DNA of 17,878 nt from Verrucomicrobiota bacterium (GTDB lineage: Bacteria > Verrucomicrobiota > Verrucomicrobiia > Limisphaerales > UBA11358). The position numbers and the translations under genes were made by a program. This document shows positions 6,658 to 14,056 of this stretch, one piece after another. Each line of letters opens with the position of its first letter. Positions within the stretch are counted from its first letter, which is position 1. Location: the NCBI GenBank assembly GCA_026225155.1, contig JAMFSG010000122.1:1-17878 (forward strand). Direction: 5' to 3'. The notes under the pieces were generated by a model. The model did not search any database and was not told the DNA's origin. It saw only the letters and a program-made list of their open reading frames with translations.

Positions 6658-7566
6658 ATGCCCTCGCCCGCCCGCCACAAAAGTTTTTCCCGTTATTTTC
6701 CCGCCAGTGCGCGCGACCGGAAATGGGGCTGGCATGTCACCACGGCCGGTGAGTTGCGAAGTTTACCGGGAGAAGCTTACCCGGCGGTGGGGCATCCAAA
6801 AGGTTACAATTTTGACTGGACCCAAGGCCGGATGCTGGACACGCACGCGCTGGTTTATATTTCACACGGGCGCGGCTTGTTTGAATCGCGACCGAGCGCC
6901 AAACAGCCAATCGAGGCGGGCCAGGTAATTTTTTTATTTCCCGGAGTCTGGCACCGCTACCGGCCTGATGCGGAAACCGGCTGGGACGAACACTGGGTGG
7001 GTTTTGACGGAGCCGTCGCGCGGCGCTGGGTGAAAAACAATTTTTTTTCGCCACGCGCGCCGGTCTTCAAGCCGGGACAGGAAGGAAAATGGCTGGGACT
7101 TTTCACCGAATTGGTCACTGTCATTAAATTGAACCGGCCCGCGCTGCAACAAGTGATGGCTGGTTACACCGCGCAGATGTTGGGACTGCTTTACTCCGGG
7201 CAGCAGGCCGGACTGGCGGGCGATGACCGGGCCTTGCAAATCGTCCAAAGAGCGATCGCGAAAATGCAGGCCGAGCTGGAGGGCAATCTGGATGCACAAG
7301 CGCTCGCGTGCGAACTAAACGTCAGTTACAGTTCGTTCCGCCACACTTTCCAGCAGCATACCGGCTCCAGTCCTCATCAATATCTGCTGGAGTTACGCCT
7401 CGTGCGCGCCCGTAACTTGCTGACGCAGACAACCCAAAGTGTCAAAGAAATCGCGCAACGGGCGGGCTTTGACGACGAACATTATTTTTGCCGGTATTTC
7501 AAATTGAAGACCGGTTCGACTCCGGGCCAGTGGCGGCAACGATCATTAACAAAGCATAATTTATAA
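6658..7566 (+). CDS. AraC-family transcriptional regulator
   Basis: 302 residues. The N-terminal half (about 30-125) is a cupin-like sensor of the AraC_binding type, with the phrases YISHGRG, GQVIFLFPGVWHRYRP and WDEHWVGF. The C-terminal ~100 residues hold two helix-turn-helix motifs, at about 213-234 (AQALACELNVSYSSFRHTFQ) and 261-283 (SVKEIAQRAGFDDEHYFCRY), ending in the family signature FKLKTGSTPGQWR. A GTG at 6634 would add 8 residues, but ATG 6658 is preceded by GAGGA at 6649-6653, one of the few good ribosome sites here. The regulator stands directly upstream of, and in the same direction as, the alpha-L-rhamnosidase gene; it is likely a rhamnose- or rhamnoside-responsive activator of it (inferred). 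Confidence 0.92.
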   Translation: MPSPARHKSFSRYFPASARDRKWGWHVTTAGELRSLPGEAYPAVGHPKGYNFDWTQGRMLDTHALVYISHGRGLFESRPSAKQPIEAGQVIFLFPGVWHRYRPDAETGWDEHWVGFDGAVARRWVKNNFFSPRAPVFKPGQEGKWLGLFTELVTVIKLNRPALQQVMAGYTAQMLGLLYSGQQAGLAGDDRALQIVQRAIAKMQAELEGNLDAQALACELNVSYSSFRHTFQQHTGSSPHQYLLELRLVRARNLLTQTTQSVKEIAQRAGFDDEHYFCRYFKLKTGSTPGQWRQRSLTKHNL

Positions 7567-7804
7567 GCGGCTTTTTTAGGATCGCAAAACCAAAGCTTAA
7601 CGTATTGCCATCGCCTCTGGCTGTTTGCGCGGGAAGTTCTTATATCATTCAGTTTCAGGGTTGCTAAAAAATCCGGTTGCCAAATTATCCACCGGATTGG
7701 CCATTCTCTCCATTGGCGAAGCGAAATTAATTTAGTTGAATCAGAAATCGCCACGCGCCGGATGAGGGTGCATCCATTGGCATTTTTAATAATCAAATTG
7801 ACGA
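7567..7804. promoter_or_regulatory. Regulator-rhamnosidase intergenic region with an inverted repeat
   Basis: This 238-base gap should hold the rhamnosidase promoter. The clearest structure is an inverted repeat AATCCGGT (7670-7677) and ACCGGATT (7691-7698) separated by 13 bases, a plausible regulator-binding site. It is not followed by a T-run, so a terminator is unlikely. I could not identify a convincing -35/-10 pair, and AraC-family operators are often direct rather than inverted repeats, so the operator role is a guess. Confidence 0.3.
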
Positions 7805-10800
7805 ATGAACCCCAAAAGATTGCTAAAAAAAATTCCGCTGATGCTGGCATTGATCGGCACCTTTTTTATATTTACCGGTTTTCAGACGCTGGCCGGTTCA
7901 ATCCTGCCGGCAAATCTTCAATGTGAATATCGTTCGGATCCATTGGGAATTGACGTGCTGCAGCCCCGATTATTCTGGCGGGTGGAATCCAGCAAACGCG
8001 ACCAGGTGCAAACCGCCTATCAAATTCTCGTCGCCGACGACAAAAAGCTTCTCCAAGCCAACCACGCAAACTTATGGGACAGCGGCAAAATTTCCAGCGA
8101 TGAAACGGTGAACATTCCCTATGCGGGAAAACCTTTGACGTCGGGCGAACCATGTTTTTGGAAAGTCAGGATTTGGGATAGGAACGGACGGGCATCGGAT
8201 TGGAGCGCGCCGGCTAGCTGGAGCATGGGATTGCCCGATCAAACAGACTGGCAGGGAAAATGGATCGGTTGGGATCAAGGCGAGAAGACGAATGATTTTG
8301 GCGGCGCGTCTTGGATTTGGTTTCCCGAGGGGAATCCGGCGGAGAGCGCGCCGGTTTGCACGCGTTACTTTCGTCGTAACTTTGAATTGCCGGTGAATCA
8401 AGCGGTGACTGCGGCGAATATTGAAATCACGGCGGATGATCAATTCACTTTATTCGTAAATGGCCGGGAAGCGGGCAAAGGCGACGATTGGAGATCGCCT
8501 GAAATGATTGCCATCGGCACTTTGTTGAAGCCGGGGAAAAATATATTAGCCATCGAGGCACGCAATGTCGGGAACGATCCCAATCCTGCAGGCTTGCTCG
8601 CCAAGCTGAAGGTTGAATTCGCCCAAGGAACTCCACTGACATTGACTACGGATGAAAATTGGAAGACGGCAACGAATATTGAAGCGGGATGGAATATGCC
8701 GGATTTTGATGACACCGGCTGGATGGAAGCCAAGCGGTTGGGAGAATACGGCACACAAACTTGGGGCATCATTCAAAACGACGATCGCCCGCTGCCCGCC
8801 CGCTATCTGCGGCATGAATTTTCCGTGGGAAAAAAAGTGCGGCGCGCCACCGCTTATGTCTGCGGGCTGGGTCTTTTTGAGTTATACCTGAATGGTGGCA
8901 AGATAAGTGATGATGTATTGTCGCCGGCAATTTCCGAATATGACAAACGTGCATTCTATGTGACTTATGATGTGACCAAGCAACTTACACGCGGTGGTAA
9001 TGCCATTGGCGTTATTCTTGGCAACGGACGTTACTTTGCGCCACGCTTGCGAGTGCCGGCTGCCTGCCTGACCTTCGGTTATCCGAAGTTATTGTTGCAG
9101 TTAAATATTGAATATACCGACGGCACAACGTCGCAAATTGTCAGCGATGAAAGTTGGAAGGTTACCGATGCCGGCCCCATTCGCGCCAATAACGAATTCG
9201 ATGGCGAAGTATATGACGCGCAAATGGAAATGCTGCGCTGGAATCAAGCTGAATTTGATGATTCCAAATGGAAACCTGTGCAATTGGTGAAACCCGGCGC
9301 ACCGGTTTTGTCGGCGCAAATCGGCGAACCGATCCGTGTTTTGGAAAAGCTCAAGCCAGTGGCTATGGCTAATCCCCAGCCGGGCGTTTATATTTTTGAT
9401 ATGGGCCAAAACATGGCTGGCTGGTGCCGTTTAAAAGTTAGCGGTCCGGCGGGCACAATTGTGAAGCTGCGTCACGCGGAGGGGACTAATGCGGATGGCT
9501 CGCTTTACACCGCTAACATGCGCAGTGCCAAGGCTGAAGATAGTTATACTTTGCAGGGAGGTAAAATTGAAACCTACGAACCGCGATTTACGCATCATGG
9601 TTTTCGTTATGTCGAGGTCACGGGGTTTCCTGGTAAACTTGGATTGGACGCAATTGAGGGCGAAGTTGTTCACGATGCCTTGCCCAAGGTCGGTGACTTC
9701 GCTGCTTCCAATCCGTTGATCAACCAGATTTATCATAATATTTATTGGGGCACGCGAGATAACTATCGCAGCATGCCGACCGATATGCCGCGTGACGAAC
9801 GCCAGGGTTGGATGGGCGACCGGCAGGAAGTCTCCAAAGGCGAAACTTATATGTTCAATGTCGCGCCGTTGTATACCCAATGGCTGACTGATATCAACGA
9901 CGCGCAACGTTCCGATGGCAGCGTGCCGGATGTTTGCCCGGCATTTTGGCCGCTCTATCAAGACGGAGTTGTCTGGGCCAGCACTTATATCATCATTCCC
10001 CACATGCTCTATGACCAATATGGCGATGCAGGGATTTTACAACAACATTATGACTCGATGAAGCAGTGGACTGATTACATGACGAAATTTCTGGAGAGCG
10101 ATCTCATGCCAAGAAATACATACGCCGACTGGTGCTTTCCACCCCGGTCGAACTTGGAAATGACGGCGATCAATTCCACCGATCCCCGGCTGACCACCGA
10201 CGGGAATATGATGAGCACGGCCATTTTCTATCATGACTTGCAACTCATGGCACGATCGGCTCGGCTGCTGGGAAAAATAGCGGATGCAGAACATTTTGAA
10301 TCGCTCGCGGCGAAAATTAAAGTTGCGTTTAATCATCGTTACTATAATTCCAAACTTGGCTACTACGATAACGGCACCCAGACTTCCTGTGTGTTGCCAT
10401 TGGCATTCGGAATGGTGCCGGATGAATATAAAACCAATGTATTCGGCCACCTCGTTGAGAAAATTACGGTGGAGAGCAACAATCATCTCGGAACGGGATT
10501 GGTTGGCGGACATTATCTGATGCGTGTCTTGTCGGACAATGGCCGGCCCGACCTCGCTTACACGATTGCCACGCAGACGACTTATCCTAGCTGGGGTTAT
10601 ATGATTTCAAAAGGAGCCACTACGATGTGGGAATTATGGAACGGCGACACTGCGGACGCCGGAATGAATTCCCGCAACATCGTCATGCTCATAGGTGACC
10701 TCAACATATGGCTGCACGAATATCTCGGCGGCATCCGTCCCGATCCGGCCGCGCCGGGTTTCAAGAAAATCATCATCAAGCCGGAAGTTGTTGGCGATCT

Positions 10801-11107
10801 AACTTGGGTTAATGATAGTTATGATTCCATTCACGGACGAATCCGTAGTGAATGGAGCCGAACGGCCAAACAATTTGACTTGCGGGTAACCATTCCCGCC
10901 AACACCACGGCTACCGTTTACTTGCCCGCGAAAGATATTGATTCCGTCACCGAAGGCGGACGGCCCCCGGAAAAGACCGTTGGCATAAAATCAGCCAGAA
11001 TGGAAGTCGGACGTGTCGTGTTGAAAATTGGTTCGGGCAGTTATCATTTTATTTCTCTTAATTTTCAAGATCATTTTGTTAAATCGGAAATCTCTAAGCC
11101 TGAATGA
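7805..11107 (+). CDS. Secreted alpha-L-rhamnosidase (GH78)
   Basis: 1100 residues. A signal peptide (residues 1 to about 30, MNPKRLLKKIPLMLALIGTF) indicates export. Next come an Ig-like N-terminal domain (VESSKRDQVQTAYQILVADD...WSAPASWSMGL), a jelly-roll sugar-binding-like region at about 170-315 (WIWFPE, RRNFELP, ITADDQFTLFVNGRE) resembling CBM67, the Bac_rhamnosid_N domain (335-520), and the (alpha/alpha)6 catalytic domain. The GH78 signature DMPRDERQGWMGDRQEV starts at 660 and TTMWELWNGD at about 940. The C-terminal beta-sandwich follows LGGIRPDPAAPGFKKI. It would remove terminal rhamnose from plant or microbial polysaccharides in the periplasm or outside. In the C-terminal catalytic segment, MNSRNIVMLIGD (954-965) has Ile959 where GH78 enzymes usually have His after Asn. 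Codon use is less GC-rich than in the flanking operons. Confidence 0.93.
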   Translation: MNPKRLLKKIPLMLALIGTFFIFTGFQTLAGSILPANLQCEYRSDPLGIDVLQPRLFWRVESSKRDQVQTAYQILVADDKKLLQANHANLWDSGKISSDETVNIPYAGKPLTSGEPCFWKVRIWDRNGRASDWSAPASWSMGLPDQTDWQGKWIGWDQGEKTNDFGGASWIWFPEGNPAESAPVCTRYFRRNFELPVNQAVTAANIEITADDQFTLFVNGREAGKGDDWRSPEMIAIGTLLKPGKNILAIEARNVGNDPNPAGLLAKLKVEFAQGTPLTLTTDENWKTATNIEAGWNMPDFDDTGWMEAKRLGEYGTQTWGIIQNDDRPLPARYLRHEFSVGKKVRRATAYVCGLGLFELYLNGGKISDDVLSPAISEYDKRAFYVTYDVTKQLTRGGNAIGVILGNGRYFAPRLRVPAACLTFGYPKLLLQLNIEYTDGTTSQIVSDESWKVTDAGPIRANNEFDGEVYDAQMEMLRWNQAEFDDSKWKPVQLVKPGAPVLSAQIGEPIRVLEKLKPVAMANPQPGVYIFDMGQNMAGWCRLKVSGPAGTIVKLRHAEGTNADGSLYTANMRSAKAEDSYTLQGGKIETYEPRFTHHGFRYVEVTGFPGKLGLDAIEGEVVHDALPKVGDFAASNPLINQIYHNIYWGTRDNYRSMPTDMPRDERQGWMGDRQEVSKGETYMFNVAPLYTQWLTDINDAQRSDGSVPDVCPAFWPLYQDGVVWASTYIIIPHMLYDQYGDAGILQQHYDSMKQWTDYMTKFLESDLMPRNTYADWCFPPRSNLEMTAINSTDPRLTTDGNMMSTAIFYHDLQLMARSARLLGKIADAEHFESLAAKIKVAFNHRYYNSKLGYYDNGTQTSCVLPLAFGMVPDEYKTNVFGHLVEKITVESNNHLGTGLVGGHYLMRVLSDNGRPDLAYTIATQTTYPSWGYMISKGATTMWELWNGDTADAGMNSRNIVMLIGDLNIWLHEYLGGIRPDPAAPGFKKIIIKPEVVGDLTWVNDSYDSIHGRIRSEWSRTAKQFDLRVTIPANTTATVYLPAKDIDSVTEGGRPPEKTVGIKSARMEVGRVVLKIGSGSYHFISLNFQDHFVKSEISKPE

Positions 11108-11403
11108 AGCGGTTCCTGATTCAGTTGGATTTATAATCTGCCCAGGCAATTCATGCCGCAGATGGGAGTTTTGAAAAATGATTGGTTGATGAAATTTTCG
11201 GGTAACAGCAAAGCGGCTGCCGCGCATCCGTCAGTTTTTCAATCCGCGGGTTAACAACCATTTTGGACGCGTTCGGAGCCGGCGGTTCGTTTGTCAAATA
11301 TTACGCCACTACTTGAAATATCCGTGAAGCATCGCGGTTCGCTTTGATGGAAGCGGTCAAGATTGCGCTTGAATTTTCAAGATTTTGGTATGAGCTTGAA
11401 TAT
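11108..11403. other. Intergenic region after the rhamnosidase gene, no gene seen
   Basis: About 296 bases without a supportable gene. An ATG at 11344 is in frame with the lipoprotein gene but would bury its signal peptide under 20 extra residues, so it is not used. I found no intrinsic terminator after the rhamnosidase stop, no tRNA-like fold and no palindrome comparable to those elsewhere. The lipoprotein promoter should lie here, but no good sigma-70 match stood out. Confidence 0.4.
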
Positions 11404-11730
11404 ATGAAAAACCTTGCCTTTGCTTTTCTAATGCTTGCTGCCGGCTGCACCACCAGTTCGCACAAAGTCACCGGCACGTTGCGTCCGGAAGTTCCGGCGA
11501 CGGCGGTAAAAGTTTATTATACATTGCCGCCCGGTGCGGAAGTCATCGGCATGGTGTCGGCAGATTCTTTTGGCGGTGTTGACCTGCAACAGGCCACTGA
11601 TGACGCCGTCAATAAATTGAAAGCCCAAGCGGGAATACTGGGCGCAAATGGAATCTTCATCAACGGCGGGGTGGACAAACCTTTAAGCGGCGCAAAAGTC
11701 AGCGGCGAAGCGATCTTCGTTTCACCTTGA
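11404..11730 (+). CDS. Small lipoprotein of unknown function
   Basis: 108 residues beginning MKNLAFAFLMLAAGC: a lipoprotein signal with lipobox LAAG-C, so Cys15 becomes the acylated N-terminus. The mature part is a compact domain with PATAVKVYYTLPPGAEVIGM, VSADSFGGVDLQQATDDAV, NKLKAQAGILGANGIFINGG and a C-terminal strand SGEAIFVSP. The 'VIG.V...A...LK..A..LGAN.I' pattern resembles small envelope proteins of the DUF4156/YbjQ-like kind, but I cannot name the family with confidence. The start at 11404 is chosen because it places the signal peptide at the N-terminus. A strong terminator at 11753-11785 ends the transcription unit, so it appears to be a single-gene unit. Confidence 0.82.
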   Translation: MKNLAFAFLMLAAGCTTSSHKVTGTLRPEVPATAVKVYYTLPPGAEVIGMVSADSFGGVDLQQATDDAVNKLKAQAGILGANGIFINGGVDKPLSGAKVSGEAIFVSP

Positions 11731-11752
11731 TTTTATTTCGGCAAATGAACTG

Positions 11753-11785
11753 TCGCGGCGATCGGTGGTCGCCGCGATTTTTTTT
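11753..11785 (+). terminator. Rho-independent terminator after the lipoprotein gene
   Basis: A perfect 9-bp stem TCGCGGCGA (11753-11761) / TCGCCGCGA (11769-11777) with a 7-base loop is followed immediately by eight T residues (11778-11785). The T-run is only on the plus strand, so it serves the lipoprotein gene and not the converging hydrolase gene. A second 7-bp hairpin (AATCAAC 11789-11795 / GTTGATT 11803-11809) follows without a T-run. Confidence 0.92.
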
Positions 11786-11828
11786 GGTAATCAACGACCG
11801 ATGTTGATTGAAGTCCCTCGCGATAAAT

Positions 11829-12650
11829 TCAAAAAAACGGGTTGTGTTCTTTTTCTTCGCCGACACTGGTGAGCGGGCCGTGGCCGGGACAGACTAGAGT
11901 TTCTGGCGGCAATGATAAAATTTGTTCGCGCACTTTTTCTTTCGCCAAATCCCAAGCGCCATTGCCGTTGCCCATCGTGCCGGCAAAAATCGTGTCGCCG
12001 ACGATCGCGATGGACGGCGCGTCTTCCTGCCAGTTGCCGACGAGATAAGTCACGCCGTCTTCTGCGTGGCCGGGCGTGTCGCGATGCGTGATGCGCAATC
12101 CGCCGAGGTGGATGATTTCCGCGACTTTATTGCGCTGATCCACGGGCGCGTGTTTGGAACCGGAATGCACCCGCGCTTTTGGAGAAGCCTCGCGGATTCT
12201 TGGCAACACTTCGACGTGGTCGTAATGCGAATGCGTAATAAAAATGTGGCGCAGCGAAAGTTGTTCGGCGGCGATGGTTTCGAGAATCGGTTTCGCATCA
12301 AGGCCGGTGTCGAACAACGCGGCGTCGCGCGTGACTTCGTCCCAGACGAGATAGCAATTGACGGAAAAATTTTCGCCGGTCGTCGTGAACGGGCGGATTT
12401 CGCGCCAGATGGACAAATCTTTTTTCGCGGGCAGCCAGCCGTTGGCGATGCCTTCGAGCTTTTGCGGATTGAGGCCGAGAATTTTTCCGAGCGCGGCGAA
12501 ATTTATTTTTTTGGCGGACGAACCGGTTTCTTCGAGCGCGGCCAGTTCGTTTTCCGAAATCCCGGCGGCGTTGGCCGCAGCGGCGGCGGAAACATGGTTC
12601 ATGGTGGCGGCTTTGCGGATGATGTCGCCGAGATGATCTTCGAGATTCAT
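11829..12650 (-). CDS. Metallo-beta-lactamase-fold hydrolase with N-terminal helix-turn-helix-like domain
   Basis: 273 residues from ATG 12650; a GTG at 12677 would add 9. The first ~75 residues look like a Cro/C1-type helical domain (NHVSAAAAANAAGISENELA, then FAALGKILGLNPQKLEGI). From about residue 80 it is an MBL-fold, glyoxalase-II-like hydrolase with the metal motif THSHYDH (H140, H142, D144, H145), PGH (H195), VGDTIF (D219) and CPGHGP (H257). These sites bind two metal ions. Typical substrates are thioesters or other esters, but nothing here identifies one. A DNA-binding-like module fused to an MBL enzyme is unusual; it may be a structural or regulatory appendage rather than a true DNA binder. 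The gene converges with the lipoprotein gene and diverges from the membrane-protein/SurA/PdxA group. Confidence 0.85.
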   Translation of the reverse strand: MNLEDHLGDIIRKAATMNHVSAAAAANAAGISENELAALEETGSSAKKINFAALGKILGLNPQKLEGIANGWLPAKKDLSIWREIRPFTTTGENFSVNCYLVWDEVTRDAALFDTGLDAKPILETIAAEQLSLRHIFITHSHYDHVEVLPRIREASPKARVHSGSKHAPVDQRNKVAEIIHLGGLRITHRDTPGHAEDGVTYLVGNWQEDAPSIAIVGDTIFAGTMGNGNGAWDLAKEKVREQILSLPPETLVCPGHGPLTSVGEEKEHNPFF

Positions 12651-12694
12651 GCGGGAGACGTTACTAAAATTTTCCACGACGGCAAGCGCGCGGC

Positions 12695-12723
12695 TTGAAC
12701 TGCGCCAGTTTTTTTGATAAAAA
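12695..12723 (+). promoter_or_regulatory. Possible sigma-70-type promoter for the small membrane protein/surA/pdxA group
   Basis: TTGAAC (12695-12700), 17 bases, TAAAAA (12718-12723). The spacing is ideal and the -35 is four of six, but the -10 lacks the final T. The ATG of the next gene at 12733 lies only 9 bases downstream, so the leader would be very short. It lies in the divergent gap before the minus-strand hydrolase. Weak support. Confidence 0.3.
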
Positions 12724-12732
12724 GACGGCGGA

Positions 12733-12906
12733 ATGCCAGCGAAAAAACCGAAAGAGCGCGAACGATTTTACCTGTTGCCCGGCCAGGGCGGACGAAATTT
12801 CCGCCGCAAACAATTGTTCATCCTGACGTGGACGACGGCGGTGGCGTTGGTATTTGGCGGGGTGATGGCGCTTTTTATCTGGTGGTTTTCGCGGCCGATC
12901 CATTGA
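12733..12906 (+). CDS. Small single-pass membrane protein (57 residues)
   Basis: A short frame that begins MPAKKPKERERFYLLPGQGG, continues with a basic stretch (RNFRRKQ), and ends with one hydrophobic helix at about 28-50 (FILTWTTAVALVFGGVMALF) and the tail IWWFSRPIH. The positive N-terminus before a C-terminal helix fits a tail-anchored inner-membrane protein with the N-terminus inside. It lies 48 bases before the SurA-like gene in the same direction. I recognise no family. Support comes from the coherent protein-like composition, GC-rich codon use like the neighbours, and its position between well-defined genes. It could also be a chance frame in the divergent promoter region, though the charge and hydrophobicity pattern argues against that. 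Confidence 0.6.
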   Translation: MPAKKPKERERFYLLPGQGGRNFRRKQLFILTWTTAVALVFGGVMALFIWWFSRPIH

Positions 12907-12954
12907 GCCGCGCTTGACCGGTTCACGGCGATTGTTACTATGCGCGAAGATTCG

Positions 12955-13920
12955 ATGAAATTTTTCCGGTTCATTTTGATGCTGGTGGCGGTATTTTGCG
13001 CGCCGTTTTTTTCCCGCGCCGATACGGTGGATGGCATTTGGGCGGTCGTCGCCGACAAAGTCATTACCTTTGCCCAAGTGGACGAAGAAACGCGTCCCGC
13101 CGAAGCCACGTTGCGTGCGCAATACGCCGCGCAGCCCGATGTCCTGCAAGAAAAATACCAGGCGGCGATGCACGACAGCCTTGAAATGCTCGTCGAACGC
13201 GCGTTGATCTTGCACAATTACGAATCCGGCGGTTATAACAAACTTCCCGACAGCGTCGTTGACGGCTTGGTGGATGACAATATCCGCACCCGTTTCGGCG
13301 ATCGCGTGACGATGATCAAAACCTTGCAGGCGCAGGGAATCACGTTGGAACAATATCGCAAGGAATTGCTCGACCGCTATATTGAAGGCGGCTTGCGCGG
13401 TCTGAACGTCCAAAAATCCATCATCATTTCGCCCTACAAAGTTGAAACGTATTACAACGCGCACCCCGACGATTTCAAAGTGGATGACCAGGTCAAACTG
13501 CGCATGATCGTCTTGAATAAGACTTCTCCCGACGACACCAACACGCTCGCCCTCGCCCGCGAAATCGCATCCAAAATCAAAGACGGCTCAAGCTTCACCG
13601 AAATGGCCGGCGTCTATTCGCAAGGTTCGCAGCAACATCAAGGCGGCGATTGGGGCTGGGTCGAACGTTCCGTGTTGCGCAAGGAACTCGGCGATGTCGC
13701 CTTTTCTTTGAATAAAGGCCAGATCAGCGCACCGATTGATACGCCCGATTCCGTTTACGTCATGTTCGTCGAAGACAAAACTGGCGCGCACACCAAACCG
13801 CTTGCCGACGTCCGCGATGACATCGAAAAAACGCTCAAAATCCAGGAGCAGGCGCGCCTTTCCAAAGAGTGGATTGACGGCCTCAAAAAGAAAACTTACA
13901 TCCGCTATTTTAACAGTTAA
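12955..13920 (+). CDS. Periplasmic SurA-like peptidyl-prolyl isomerase
   Basis: 321 residues. An N-terminal signal peptide MKFFRFILMLVAVFCAPFFS with RA at the cleavage site indicates export to the periplasm. The N-terminal helical chaperone part (about 25-165, WAVVADKVITFAQVDEETRP) is of the SurA_N type. A single parvulin (rotamase) domain occupies about 178-275, with LRMIVLNKT, YSQGSQQHQGGDWGWV, LGDVAFSLNKGQISAPI and a VYVMFVEDK strand. A final helix (DIEKTLKIQEQARLSKEWID) follows. It would help outer-membrane proteins fold. E. coli SurA has two parvulin domains; this has one. An ATG at 12940 would add five residues (MREDS) before the signal peptide, so 12955 is preferred. It is followed by pdxA, as in the surA-pdxA order of Proteobacteria. 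Confidence 0.9.
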   Translation: MKFFRFILMLVAVFCAPFFSRADTVDGIWAVVADKVITFAQVDEETRPAEATLRAQYAAQPDVLQEKYQAAMHDSLEMLVERALILHNYESGGYNKLPDSVVDGLVDDNIRTRFGDRVTMIKTLQAQGITLEQYRKELLDRYIEGGLRGLNVQKSIIISPYKVETYYNAHPDDFKVDDQVKLRMIVLNKTSPDDTNTLALAREIASKIKDGSSFTEMAGVYSQGSQQHQGGDWGWVERSVLRKELGDVAFSLNKGQISAPIDTPDSVYVMFVEDKTGAHTKPLADVRDDIEKTLKIQEQARLSKEWIDGLKKKTYIRYFNS

Positions 13921-14056
13921 AGCGCGACGGTTTGGCTTGATGGAAATTCGCGCCCGCAGTTTTGGAATTTGAAACCATAAATTTTAAATCAGGAATGAAA
14001 AATTTCGCAACGGAAAATCCAATCCTCAATCCGCCCTCAAAAATCCGCAATTTGAT

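Noticed and set aside
7670..7698. Terminator for the AraC-type gene
   Set aside because: The 8-bp dyad has a 13-base loop and no downstream T-run; an operator is more plausible but unproven.
9431..10018. 195-codon minus-strand open frame within the rhamnosidase gene
   Set aside because: It is antisense to the GH78 catalytic domain, with no recognisable features.
11922..12698. 258-codon plus-strand open frame opposite the MBL hydrolase
   Set aside because: The minus-strand product carries the full HxHxDH metal site; the plus frame is low-information and Arg/Phe-rich.
12664..13464. 266-codon minus-strand open frame opposite the SurA-like gene
   Set aside because: It is antisense to a clear signal-peptide/parvulin gene; the product has no motif and looks like a mirror frame of GC-rich coding DNA.
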